Assembly (NCBI RefSeq): GCF_009026825.1
Contig: NZ_CP045032.1
Location: 248,001 to 312,000, forward strand
Source: Corynebacterium urogenitale
GTDB taxonomy: Bacteria; Actinomycetota; Actinomycetes; Mycobacteriales; Mycobacteriaceae
Length of the DNA: 64,000 nt
Direction of reading: 5' to 3'
The stretch's first letter is position 1. Each line of letters opens with the position of its first letter. Made by a program: the position numbers and the translations under genes. Shown here in pieces: positions 37,181 to 46,400 of this stretch. The notes beneath the pieces are model-generated. The model made no database searches, had not been told where the DNA came from, and saw only the letters and a list, made by a program, of their open reading frames with translations.

Positions 37181-37735
37181 GCCGCCAAAGGCGACGGTGG
37201 TGGCGGAGAAGGGGTTGTGTGCGTTGTTCCGAAATTGGCGTTGTGCTGGAATATTCTGTGCGTGCGCACATGAAATATTTATTTCCAGAAATTAACTTAA
37301 TGTTTACCCTGCATATAACTTAATTACGAATGTACAGTTTGAAAAGTGTTTGATTCTACAATGAAAGATAAGCGACTCGCATGAAAGTTAAGAAAGGGTT
37401 AAGTGTTATTTATGTTGTCTGATTGTTTACTCTAAGAAAATTGCTGCCGCGAGTGCGTTCTTCTTGTCTTATTGTATTGAGTGTCAGGTTTCGCGATGTA
37501 TGAACGCCTGTTCACTTGCGAGAAATATTAGATGCGAAAGATGTGAGAGTTGATTCCAGCTGGCTATCTAAATAGTGACTCACATCACTTTTGTCTCTAC
37601 CTATAACGGGGGCAAAAACTGTGTTTTAGTAGCCTGCAATCGCCCGTCTAGGTCTGCATTTCCGGCACTGCCACCCCGATGGTGGATGGTGTATTGCGCG
37701 AATGGTCCGCTGTCGAAACGGGTCGACACGTGAAA
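37181..37735. other. AT-rich intergenic region, no gene seen
   Basis: About 550 bp that are much richer in A and T than the rest of the window. Only tiny reading frames occur (for example one of about 12 codons beginning MKVKKGLSV). It should hold the promoter of the leftward small-protein genes and includes the palindrome at 37574-37589. Low GC can mark silenced or acquired DNA, or simply a regulatory region. Confidence 0.7.
37574..37589. promoter_or_regulatory. Possible GlxR/CRP-type operator
   Basis: AGTGA-CTCACA-TCACT is a perfect inverted repeat with the GTGA-N6-TCAC core of CRP-family sites; the outer bases differ from the TGTGA-N6-TCACA consensus. It is 394 bp upstream of the visible start of the nearest leftward gene. 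Confidence 0.35.
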
Positions 37736-37758
37736 GGCCCGAGCGTGGAGCTCGGGCC
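37736..37758 (-). terminator. Terminator after tRNA-Gly
   Basis: Perfect 9-bp stem GGCCCGAGC/GCTCGGGCC with a 5-base loop, followed on the minus strand by TTTC. It lies five bases past the tRNA 3' end. Confidence 0.8.
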
Positions 37759-37763
37759 AAGTG

Positions 37764-37834
37764 AGCCGATGACGGGAATCGAACCCGCGCCGCCTGCTTG
37801 GGAAGCAGGAGTTCTACCATTGAACTACATCGGC
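37764..37834 (-). tRNA. tRNA-Gly (anticodon CCC)
   Basis: 71-nt cloverleaf: acceptor GCCGATG/CATCGGC, D-arm with GTTCAATGGTAGAAC, anticodon stem CCTGC/GCAGG around loop TTCCCAA (anticodon CCC), T-arm GCGGGTTCGATTCCCGT. Discriminator T. CCA is not encoded. Confidence 0.95.
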
Positions 37835-37970
37835 AATGATCCGCACCATGGTCGCACTTTCTGGGGAAGAAATCCAACTCGTGCTGTGGGTGTCGCCTCA
37901 ATCGCGAACCTCTCTGTGCAGAGCGTGTTCTTAATACTACTAGGTCGCCTCCCGGTCGTTGCGAACACGC

Positions 37971-37976
37971 TAGGCT
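37971..37976 (+). promoter_or_regulatory. -10 element of leaderless dcd
   Basis: TAGGCT followed by six bases and then the GTG start codon of dcd; no ribosome site. Confidence 0.55.
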
Positions 37977-37982
37977 TAAGGT

Positions 37983-38546
37983 GTGCTTCTTTCAGATCGT
38001 GATCTCCGTGCGGCCATTCACTCCGGCGACCTGGTCTTGGATCCCCTCGATGAATCGATGATTCAGCCTTCCAGTATCGACGTCCGGCTGGATGGCCTAT
38101 TCCGCGTGTTCAATAACTCCAAGTACACCCACATTGACCCGAAACTCCCACAAGAGGAGCTCACCACGCTCGTTGAGGTTGAAGGCGATGAGCCGTTCAT
38201 TCTTCACCCTGGAGAATTCGTCCTCGGATCAACTTTGGAACGGTTCTCCATTCCCAATGATCTGGCCGGGCGCTTGGAGGGTAAGTCCTCTCTGGGGCGT
38301 CTTGGGCTGGTGACTCACTCCACCGCAGGCTTCATCGACCCAGGTTTCAGTGGCCACATCACCCTGGAGCTGTCCAACGCCGCTAACCTGCCGATCGCGC
38401 TCTACCCGGGTATGAAGGTTGGCCAGCTTGCACTGTTTAAGCTCACCAGCGTGGCGGAATCTCCTTATGGCTCGGGTACACTCGGCTCCAAGTACCAGGG
38501 TCAACGTGGCCCCACCCCGTCGAAGGCATACCTGAACTTCCAGTAG
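37983..38546 (+). CDS. dcd: dCTP deaminase (probably bifunctional, dUMP-forming)
   Basis: 187 residues from a leaderless GTG. The DCD/DUT trimer-family core is clear: [59 protein letters not shown] with the catalytic Glu in LELSN, and a C-terminal [12 protein letters not shown] lid. The M. tuberculosis orthologue (Rv0321) deaminates dCTP and then hydrolyses dUTP to dUMP; the same dual activity is inferred here. ugd follows on the same strand as in Rv0321-Rv0322. Confidence 0.93.
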   Translation: MLLSDRDLRAAIHSGDLVLDPLDESMIQPSSIDVRLDGLFRVFNNSKYTHIDPKLPQEELTTLVEVEGDEPFILHPGEFVLGSTLERFSIPNDLAGRLEGKSSLGRLGLVTHSTAGFIDPGFSGHITLELSNAANLPIALYPGMKVGQLALFKLTSVAESPYGSGTLGSKYQGQRGPTPSKAYLNFQ

Positions 38547-38653
38547 TGGGTGCCCGCTGCTTCCTCGCGCAGCGCCAAAATTTTCCAACCCGCGGTATCG
38601 CTGTCACTTTCCGGTCACCGCGGGTTTACTTGTCGAAAGTAGCGTCTCACCTT

Positions 38654-40078
38654 ATGCGAATGACTGTGTTTGGCACGGGATACCTGGGTGCTACCCACGC
38701 AGCCTGCATGGCGGAACTTGGCCATGAAGTCCTGGGTGTGGACGTGGATGAAGCGAAAATCAAATCTCTTACCGAAGGTAGGGTTCCCTTCTTTGAACCT
38801 GGTCTTCCGGAGATTCTCGAACGTAACCTAGCGAACGGTCGCCTTCGTTTCACCACCGACTATGGGGAGGCGGCACAGTTTGCCACCACGCACTTTGTCG
38901 GTGTGGGGACACCTCAGCGCAAGAATTCTTATGCCGCCGATACCACCTATGTGGAGGCTGTGATCCGCGATCTAGCTCCACTGGTGGAAGGTCGCCATAC
39001 GGTGCTGGGTAAATCCACTGTCCCGGTCGGTACAGCCCAGCGGCTGCAGGCTGTCGCCGATGACCTGGTGGCGTCGAATAGCAGCGATAAGGTCAGCGGT
39101 GCAGATGATGCTCACGGTGACAGCGCCGGTGAGCAGGGCGAGGGCACCAGCCTGGAGATCGCGTGGAATCCGGAGTTTCTCCGCGAAGGGCACGCGGTGA
39201 AGGACACATTGCAGCCGGATCGCATTGTGCTGGGCGTGCGGGAGAAGGACTCCCGCGCAGAGGAGATTGCTCGGGAGATTTACGCCGATGCTCTGCAGGC
39301 TGATACCCCGTTCCTCGTAGTTGATCTGCCGACCGCGGAGTTGGTGAAGGTTTCCGCCAACGCTTTCCTCGCAACCAAGATCAGCTTCATCAATGCTGTC
39401 AGTGAGATCTGTGAGACCGTCGGCGCCGATGTGACGGCACTGGCTGACGCGATCGGCCATGATGAGCGTATCGGTCGCAAATTCCTCGGTGCCGGGCTCG
39501 GCTTCGGCGGTGGCTGCCTGCCCAAGGACATTCGCGCTTTCATGGCGCGTGCCGGCGAATTGGGGGCGGACCAGGCAATGAGCTTCCTTCGCGAAGTGGA
39601 TGCCATTAATATGCGCCGTCGCGAGAAGATGGTCGAACTCGCGCGCCAGCACTTGGGCGGATCCGTGCTGGGGCACAACATCACGGTGTTGGGTGCAGCA
39701 TTTAAGCCGAATAGCGATGATGTGCGTGATTCTCCCGCCCTCAACGTGGCGGGTTCTCTATCCCTGGGTGGCGCGAACGTTACCGTGTACGACCCAGAGG
39801 CGATGGACAATGCTCAACGTGTGTTTCCCACGCTGACCTACGCGTCTTCAGTACAAGAGGCGCTCGACGGCGCTGAACTTGTCCTCGTTGCTACCGAATG
39901 GCAGGAATTCCGCGATCTCGACCCTGCCGCGGTGTACGACCTGGTTGCCAAGGATGTGATGGCCGATTCTGTGACGGGGGAGCAGCGCCGCCCGGTGATC
40001 ATTGATGGCCGCAACTGCCTGAACCACGAGGCGTGGCAGGCGGCCGGTTGGACGGTGCGCGCGCTCGGCCGGGGTTAG
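38654..40078 (+). CDS. ugd: UDP-glucose 6-dehydrogenase
   Basis: 474 residues from ATG 38654. NAD-binding start MTVFGTGYLGATHAACMAELGH, the central FLATKISFINAVSEICE helix and the catalytic Cys288 in GFGGGCLPKDIRAF, then GAAFKPNSDDVRDSPAL. It oxidises UDP-glucose to UDP-glucuronate, a precursor of envelope sugars. There is an unusual polar insert (about 141-166, SNSSDKVSGADDAHGDSAGE). No Shine-Dalgarno; TAGCGT upstream fits a leaderless message. Convergent with alaT. Confidence 0.93.
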   Translation: MRMTVFGTGYLGATHAACMAELGHEVLGVDVDEAKIKSLTEGRVPFFEPGLPEILERNLANGRLRFTTDYGEAAQFATTHFVGVGTPQRKNSYAADTTYVEAVIRDLAPLVEGRHTVLGKSTVPVGTAQRLQAVADDLVASNSSDKVSGADDAHGDSAGEQGEGTSLEIAWNPEFLREGHAVKDTLQPDRIVLGVREKDSRAEEIAREIYADALQADTPFLVVDLPTAELVKVSANAFLATKISFINAVSEICETVGADVTALADAIGHDERIGRKFLGAGLGFGGGCLPKDIRAFMARAGELGADQAMSFLREVDAINMRRREKMVELARQHLGGSVLGHNITVLGAAFKPNSDDVRDSPALNVAGSLSLGGANVTVYDPEAMDNAQRVFPTLTYASSVQEALDGAELVLVATEWQEFRDLDPAAVYDLVAKDVMADSVTGEQRRPVIIDGRNCLNHEAWQAAGWTVRALGRG

Positions 40079-40117
40079 CCCCTTTATTCGACGCCACCGC
40101 CCTCTGCCTGGTTGCAG

Positions 40118-41362
40118 CTACTGCTTGTAGCTGGCCAGGAAGTTGCCGAGGCGCTCGATCGCGTTCTCCAGATCGCGCGCCCATGGCAGCGTCACGATGC
40201 GGAAGTGGTCCGGGGTCGGCCAGTTGAAGCCGGTGCCTTGAACCATCTGAATCTTCTCCGCGCGGAGCAGATCGAACATGAGCTTCTCATCGTCGTGAAT
40301 CTCATGAACATTCGGGTCAAGCTTCGGGAAGGCATACATCGCGCCCATCGGCTTCACGCAGCTCACGCCAGGAATCTCGTTGAGCTTTTCCCAGGTGACA
40401 TTGCGCTGTTCCAACAGCCGGCCACCCGGTAGCACCAAGTCCTCAATGGATTGGCGGCCGGAGATGGCCACCTGGATCGCGTGCTGTGCGGGCACGTTCG
40501 GGCACAGACGCGTGGAGGCCAGCAAAGTGATGCCCTCGATGAACCCCTCTGCGTGCTGCTTCGGCCCGGTGATCACCATCCAACCGGAGCGATAACCGGC
40601 CACTCGGTAAGCCTTGGACAGGCCGTTGTAGGTGATGCAGAGCAGGTCGGGGCAAAGGCTCGCGATGTTGATGTGCTGGGCGTCGTCGTACAGGATCTTG
40701 TCGTAAATTTCGTCGGCGAGGATCAGCAGGGAGTGCTCGCGGGCGACCTCAACGATCTGCTCCAAGATTTCCTTGGAGTACACGGCACCCGTCGGGTTAT
40801 TCGGGTTGATGACCACGATTGCCTTGGTGCGCTCCGTGACCTTCGCTTTGATGTCCTCGATGGAGGGGTTCCAGTCGTCCTCCTCATCGCAGAGGTAGTG
40901 CACCGGCTTGCCGCCCGCCAGTGATGTGGCCGCAGTCCACAGCGGGTAGTCGGGGGAAGGAATGAGCACCTCATCGCCGTCGTTGAGCAGCGCCTGGGTG
41001 GTCATGGTGATCAGCTCGGACACACCGTTGCCCAGGTAAACATCCTCCACGTCGAAGGAGGGGAAACCGGGGATCACTTCGTAGCGAGCGAAGATGGCGC
41101 GGCGAGCGCTAATGATTCCCTTCGAGGTGGAGTAGCCCTGCGCGGTCGGTAGCGCGGCGATCATGTCGCGCATGATCACGTCCGGAGCCTCGAAGCCGAA
41201 GACGGCGGGGTTGCCAGTGTTCAGCTTGAGGATGCGGTGGCCATCGGTCTCCATGCGCTCCGCCTCGGTATTCACCGGTCCACGGATTTCGTAGAGGACG
41301 TTCTGCAGCTTGGTCGATTGATCAAGTGTACGCAGTTCACTGGGGCGAAGGGGTCTGTTCAT
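40118..41362 (-). CDS. alaT: PLP-dependent alanine aminotransferase (AlaT/AspC type)
   Basis: 414 residues, fold-type I class. Visible sites: PSPDYPLWTAA, VVINPNNPTGAVYS, LILADEIYDKILYDD (Asp217) and YNGLSKAYRVAGYRSGWM with PLP Lys250. It is close to the corynebacterial AlaT (pyruvate/glutamate transamination) and to Rv0337c, which is likewise beside the Fe-S protein gene. The exact amino acid is inferred. AGGAAG lies right before the ATG. Confidence 0.9.
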   Translation of the reverse strand: MNRPLRPSELRTLDQSTKLQNVLYEIRGPVNTEAERMETDGHRILKLNTGNPAVFGFEAPDVIMRDMIAALPTAQGYSTSKGIISARRAIFARYEVIPGFPSFDVEDVYLGNGVSELITMTTQALLNDGDEVLIPSPDYPLWTAATSLAGGKPVHYLCDEEDDWNPSIEDIKAKVTERTKAIVVINPNNPTGAVYSKEILEQIVEVAREHSLLILADEIYDKILYDDAQHINIASLCPDLLCITYNGLSKAYRVAGYRSGWMVITGPKQHAEGFIEGITLLASTRLCPNVPAQHAIQVAISGRQSIEDLVLPGGRLLEQRNVTWEKLNEIPGVSCVKPMGAMYAFPKLDPNVHEIHDDEKLMFDLLRAEKIQMVQGTGFNWPTPDHFRIVTLPWARDLENAIERLGNFLASYKQ

Positions 41363-41465
41363 TCTTCCTATTGTGCCAGTTCGGGCAGTAGCGAGGCCAC
41401 CATATGGGCGCGGCGCGTAAAACCTGAAGTTTTAGTCTCCATGAATAAAAGTATTGCGATCAAAG

Positions 41466-41481
41466 TAGACAGGGAGGTCTA
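41466..41481. promoter_or_regulatory. McbR operator
   Basis: TAGAC-agggag-GTCTA matches exactly the McbR consensus TAGAC-N6-GTCTA of corynebacteria; the inverted repeat extends to AAAGTAGAC/GTCTACTTT. McbR is the TetR-type master repressor of sulfur and methionine metabolism. The site lies 160 bp before the SfnG-like gene. Confidence 0.8.
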
Positions 41482-41640
41482 CTTTAGGTCGGGCTGAGCG
41501 CCCCAATCCGTGGCCAGTGGCGTCGAATCAATGCTGAATCACAACCGCCGACCGGCCAGACAGCGGCGGCACACGGACGAGACAAAAAGTCACGCGCGAT
41601 GAACGCAAAAACATCACAAAACACCAAGGAGAGCACCAAT

Positions 41641-42519
41641 ATGAGCACCGCGAACACAAACACACACCTGAACTTCGCCTACTGGGTCCCCAACGTGTCC
41701 GGAGGGGTCGTCACCTCTACCGTCGAACAGCGCACGGACTGGGGAATCGATTACAACCGCACGCTCGCTCAAGCTGCCGAAGACGCGGGTGTTGAATACG
41801 CCCTCACCCAGGTGCGTTATCTTGGCAGCTACTCGGCGGAATACCAGCACGAATCCGTGAGTTTCTCCCTCGCCCTGTTGGAGGCGACGAAGAAGCTTAA
41901 CGTCATCGCCGCCGTGCACCCGGGTCTGTGGCTGCCGGGAGTGCTCGCCAATCTTGGTTCGACGGCCAGCGAGATCTATGGCGGGCGGCTGGCATTCAAC
42001 ATCGTTTCCGGGTGGCTGCGCGACGAATTCCGGGCACTCGGTGAACCGTGGTTGGACCACGACGAACGCTACCGCCGATCCGCAGAATTCCTCCAGGTAC
42101 TCCGCTCCATCTGGACTACGGCGCCCACGAACTTTGCCGGAGACTTTTATCGCATCCGGGATTACACCCTCAAACCTCAGCCGAAGAAGGTGCCCGAGCT
42201 CTTTCAAGGCGGCACCTCCACCGCCGCCCGGAAAAATGGAGGCGAGCACGCCGACTGGTACTTCACGAACGGCGGCAGCATCGAAGAATTGCAGGAACAG
42301 ATCGCCGATGTGCCCCAGCACGCCGAGGCTGCGGGAAGGGAGGTGAAGATCGGCGTCAACGCTTTCGTTATCCTCGACGCCACGGATGAGGGAGCTGAGC
42401 AGCGTCTGCGAGAGATTGTTGAAGGCGCCGATAAAGAGGCCGTCGAGGGATTCCGGAAAGCGGTGCAGGTTGCACTGGGGTCTGCCATCCCGTTGGATGG
42501 CAAGCTCAGCGGACGGTGA
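41641..42519 (+). CDS. SfnG-like FMN-dependent dimethylsulfone monooxygenase, C-terminus missing
   Basis: 292 residues from ATG 41641 (AAGGAG upstream). The sequence tracks SfnG closely: NFAYWVPNVSGGVVTSTVEQRT, YALTQVRYLGSYSAEYQHESVSFSLALLEAT, NIVSGWLRDEFRALGEPWLDHDERYRRS, ELFQGGTSTAARKNG and VKIGVNAFVI. Full-length SfnG is about 360 residues. Here homology stops near residue 285 and the protein ends GSAIPLDGKLSGR, losing the last strand/helix part of the TIM barrel (usually GTPKQIAERI...). No continuation was found in other frames downstream. It is likely a truncated or decaying gene for sulfone use, still behind an McbR operator. Confidence 0.7.
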   Translation: MSTANTNTHLNFAYWVPNVSGGVVTSTVEQRTDWGIDYNRTLAQAAEDAGVEYALTQVRYLGSYSAEYQHESVSFSLALLEATKKLNVIAAVHPGLWLPGVLANLGSTASEIYGGRLAFNIVSGWLRDEFRALGEPWLDHDERYRRSAEFLQVLRSIWTTAPTNFAGDFYRIRDYTLKPQPKKVPELFQGGTSTAARKNGGEHADWYFTNGGSIEELQEQIADVPQHAEAAGREVKIGVNAFVILDATDEGAEQRLREIVEGADKEAVEGFRKAVQVALGSAIPLDGKLSGR

Positions 42520-42560
42520 AGGCTGCTAGGGCCGCTAAGTTCGGGGTTGGGCGGGACGAC

Positions 42561-43265
42561 CTAGTTTCCTGGTGTAGAAGGCGGATTGAGCGACGCTTCG
42601 CCACCACCGTTCCCGCCATTTCCGCCATTTTCGCCTGGGGCGCCACCATTGCCACCGTCACCCCCGGGGGTGTTGCCGTTTCCGCCGCTACCACCGTTCC
42701 CGCCAGGAGGGTTAGGTGAGCCGCCATTGTTTGGCGGGGCGGGTTGTGGCCGTTCCGACTGTGGTCGGGTTGATGGTCGTGGCCGCGGTGCCTCGGAAGG
42801 GCGTGGCTCGGAGCTGGGCTTCGAGGAACTTTCCGTGGCACTTTCCTCGGAGGTTGGGGTCTCCGGGGCGTAGTTGTAGTCCGGCTGGTAGCCGGGATCG
42901 TAGTACGGCTGCGGGTTTGCTGGCCGCGATTGCGTCCAGGTGCCGGAGGTGGTGGCCTCCGGGTAGTTCGGCGTGACCTGGGAAGGCTTGCTGTTTGCCC
43001 CGCCCTTGCCTACTTCGGTGCTGTTCATTGCGGTGACTGCGATGATGGCGGCGATAATGGCCATGATCAGGCCGAAGCTGAGGATCCATGCCCAGGCTGG
43101 CATGAAATCAAGCGCTTTGCCGATTATCCCCTTCTTCTTTCTCTTTTCGACGCCACTTTCTTCCGGGGCCGACGTATTCGCCGAGTCCGCGGAGGTGGCT
43201 TTGCCGGATGCGGAGTTGGCGATTTGCTCGGTAGGAGCTTCGGTGTTGGGGTCACCAGCTGACAT
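42561..43265 (-). CDS. Single-pass membrane protein with Pro/Gly/Ser-rich external tail
   Basis: 234 residues: a polar cytoplasmic start with KRKKKG, one TM (AWAWILSFGLIMAIIAAIIAVTAM), then about 155 outside residues including YYDPGYQPDYNYAP, a Ser/Glu/Pro/Arg region and a Gly/Asn repeat tail (GGNGGSGGNG type). Wall-spanning linkers of actinobacteria look like this. No family or catalytic motif recognised. GGGAGA lies 11 bases before the ATG. Confidence 0.7.
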   Translation of the reverse strand: MSAGDPNTEAPTEQIANSASGKATSADSANTSAPEESGVEKRKKKGIIGKALDFMPAWAWILSFGLIMAIIAAIIAVTAMNSTEVGKGGANSKPSQVTPNYPEATTSGTWTQSRPANPQPYYDPGYQPDYNYAPETPTSEESATESSSKPSSEPRPSEAPRPRPSTRPQSERPQPAPPNNGGSPNPPGGNGGSGGNGNTPGGDGGNGGAPGENGGNGGNGGGEASLNPPSTPGN

Positions 43266-43375
43266 TATTGTGGGTCTCCCTTAGGCGTGGGTCGGAGCAG
43301 AAGTATCCCTTCATCTTAGGTGACGTAGTGGCGAGAGTATATGTCGCGTCTTGTAATGCCTGGTGGGGTACGAGG

Positions 43376-43408
43376 AAGGCCCGGAACCGCTTGTTGGTTC
43401 CGGGCCTT
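43376..43408. terminator. Terminator after the Fe-S oxidoreductase gene
   Basis: Perfect 13-bp stem AAGGCCCGGAACC/GGTTCCGGGCCTT with a 7-base loop, 40 bp past the stop of the leftward gene. T-run poor on both sides. Confidence 0.7.
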
Positions 43409-43447
43409 CTTATGGTGCTGAGTACCGCTAGCACTCAGCGGGGGAGG

Positions 43448-46400
43448 TTACGCCTGAGGAGCTCCTGGGGCACCTGGGGTGCCAGGGTTCTTCAGCTTGA
43501 TAACGCCGTCGATGAGCTCGGTGAGGCCGTTGCCCCCACTGCTTTCCCCGCTGTTTTCAGCTGGGGCCGCAGGTGCAGCTTCGGCAGCTGGTTCCGCTGG
43601 TGCCTCTGAAGCAGGGGCTGTCTCTTCGGCAGCTGCATCGGCTTCTGCAGGCGCCACTGGTGCGGCTGGTGCTGCAGGAGCGGTTGGTGCTTCCTCAGCT
43701 GGTGCAGCTGGCTGGGCTGGTGCCTCGGCAGGCTGAGCTGCTGCAGGGGCAGCTGCTGGAGCGGCAGGTGCTGCAGGTGCTCCTGGAGCGCCAGGGGCTC
43801 CAGAGCTTGGGAGCTTGAATGGCTCGCCAGCGGCTGGTGCCTTTGGTGCTTCCTGTGCAGGAGCCTGTTCTGCAGGCGCCTCGGCCTTTTCGGTAGCCGG
43901 TGCCGCAGGAGCGGTTGGTGCTTCCTCAGCTGGCGCAGCTGGCTGGGCTGGTGCCTCGGCAGGCTGAGCTGCTGCAGGGGCAGCTGCTGGAGCGGCAGGT
44001 GCTGCAGGTGCTCCTGGAGCGCCAGGGGCTCCAGAGCTTGGGAGCTTGAATGGCTCGCCAGCAGCTGGTGCCTTTGGTGCTTCCTGTGCAGGAGTCTCGG
44101 CCTTTTCGGTAGCCGGTGCCGCAGGAGCGGTTGGTGTCGCTGGAGCTGCTGGGGCAGAAGGTGCGCCCGGTGCTGCCGGAGCGCCACCGGAAGCTGGAGC
44201 ACCCGGAGCAGCAGGGGCTGCAGGAGCGCCCGGTGCCGCCGGTGCGGCTGGGGCAGAAGGTGCACCCGGTGCTGCCGGAGCGCCACCGGAAGCTGGAGCA
44301 CCCGGAGCAGCAGGGGCTGCAGGAGCGCCCGGTGCCGCTGGAGCGGCTGGGGCAGAAGGTGCACCCGGTGCTGCCGGAGCGCCACCGGAAGCTGGAGCAC
44401 CCGGAGCAGCAGGGGCTGCAGGAGCGCCCGGTGCCGCCGGTGCGGCTGGGGCAGAAGGTGCACCCGGTGCTGCCGGAGCACCACCGGAAGCTGGAGCACC
44501 CGGAGCAGCAGGGGCCGCGGGAGCGCCACCAGGAGCCGGTGCGCCCGGTGCTGCAGGAGCAGCAGCTGCAGCGCCCGCTGCGGCGGCACCGGCACCTGCG
44601 GCACCAGCAGCGGCAGCCTTCTTGGCGTCTGCGGCCTTCTTCTCCTCAGCCTTGCGCTTCTTTTCCTCTTCAGCGCGACGCTTAGCCTCTTCCTCAGCCT
44701 TGCGCTCGGCCTCTTCACGGGCGAGCTTCTCTTCGTCCACCCAGCCACGCTCTGGTGCAACCAGGAACTCACGTGCTGCAGGTGCTGGCAGTTCGCCATC
44801 AACGAGGATGGACTCGCGGAACATCTGCGCGATGTCGAGAACCTGAGTGCGCTCGTTCTTATCCTCGATGTCTGCCTGACGGTTGTTCACACCGTCGGTC
44901 ATCATCGTCTTACAGAACGGGCAGCCGATAGCAATCGCGTCGGAGCCGGTCGCCAAGGCCTCATCCGTGCGGTTGAGGTTGATGCGCTCACCGATGTGCT
45001 CTTCCATCCACATGCGGGCGCCACCTGCACCACAGCAGAAGCCGGTGTTTCGGTTACGGTCCATTTCAATGAGGTTGGCGCCGGATGCGCCGATCAGCTC
45101 ACGAGGAGCCTCGAACACCTTGTTGTGGCGTCCCAAGAAGCAAGGATCGTGGTAGGTGACCGTGCGGCCGGCCTCTGGGGTGGAGACAGGCTGCAGGCGA
45201 CCCTCGCGGATCAGCTTGTTCAGCAGCTGAGTGTGGTGAACAACCTCGTAGTTGCCGCCCATATCTGGGTACTCATTACGCAGGGTGTTGAAGCAGTGTG
45301 CACAGGTCACGACGATCTTGCGTTGCTTCGGAGGAACGCCCTCGAATGCCTGGTCCAGCATCTCGATGTTCTGCTCGGCCAGCATCTGGAACAGGAACTC
45401 ATTACCTGCGCGGCGAGCGGAGTCACCCGTACAACCTTCGCCCTCGCCGAGAACGGCGAACTTCACACCAGCGGTGTACAGCAAGTCGGCCACTGCACGG
45501 GTGGTCTTGGTTGCGTTGTCATCGTAGACACCTGCGCAACCAACCCAGAACAGGTACTCGGTGTCGTCGAAGTTCTCGATGTCCTGGCCGTAGACAGGTA
45601 CGTCGATGCCATCAGCCTTGGCCTTTTCGATCCACTCGGAACGCTTGTTGTTGTTCTGGCCCCAAGGGTTGCCCTTGGTTTCCATGTTCTTGAACAGGCC
45701 ACCCAGCTCGGTTGGGAAGTCGGACTCCACCAGAACCTGGTACCGGCGCATATCCACGATGTGGTCGATGTGCTCAATGTCCACTGGGCACTGCTCAACA
45801 CAAGCACCACAGTTGGTGCAGGACCACAGAACGTCGGGATCGATTACGCCCATCTCGCCGGAACCGACGAGCTGCAGCAGTGGCAGATCAGCGTGAGCAT
45901 CGGTGGCTGGATCGGCTTCCAACACGTCCGTGCCAGAGGTCAGCATGCCGGAGCTACGGGATGCCTCTGCGCGCGCTGCCTTCAGGTAAGGAGCGGATTC
46001 CAGGGTGTGGTCGCGCAGGTCGGTGATCAGCAACTTCGGAGACAGTGGCTTGGCGGTGTTCCACGCAGGGCACTGCTCCTGGCAACGTCCACACTCCGTA
46101 CAGGAGGTGAAGTCCATGAGGCCCTTCCAGGTGAAGTCCTCGATCTTGCCGACGCCGATGTTGTCGGTGTCTGGATCCGCATTCTCCATGGTCAGCGCAC
46201 GGCCACCGGAGGTCATTGGCTTGGCAGCGCCCAGGGCGTTACGGCCGTCGGCGTTGCGCTTGAGGAAGATGTTGAAGAATGCCATGAAGCGGTGCCATGC
46301 CACGCCCCACTGAACGTTCATGCCCACGACGAACAGCCAGACCATGCCGGACAGCAGCTTGATCAGCGCGAAGATGGAAACCAGCAGCGGAGATTCCGGC

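Noticed and set aside
36955..37269. 104-codon leftward frame (starting MRTHRIF) overlapping the small-protein gene
   Set aside because: Pro/Ser-rich shadow frame; the alternative frame matches the paralogous neighbour.
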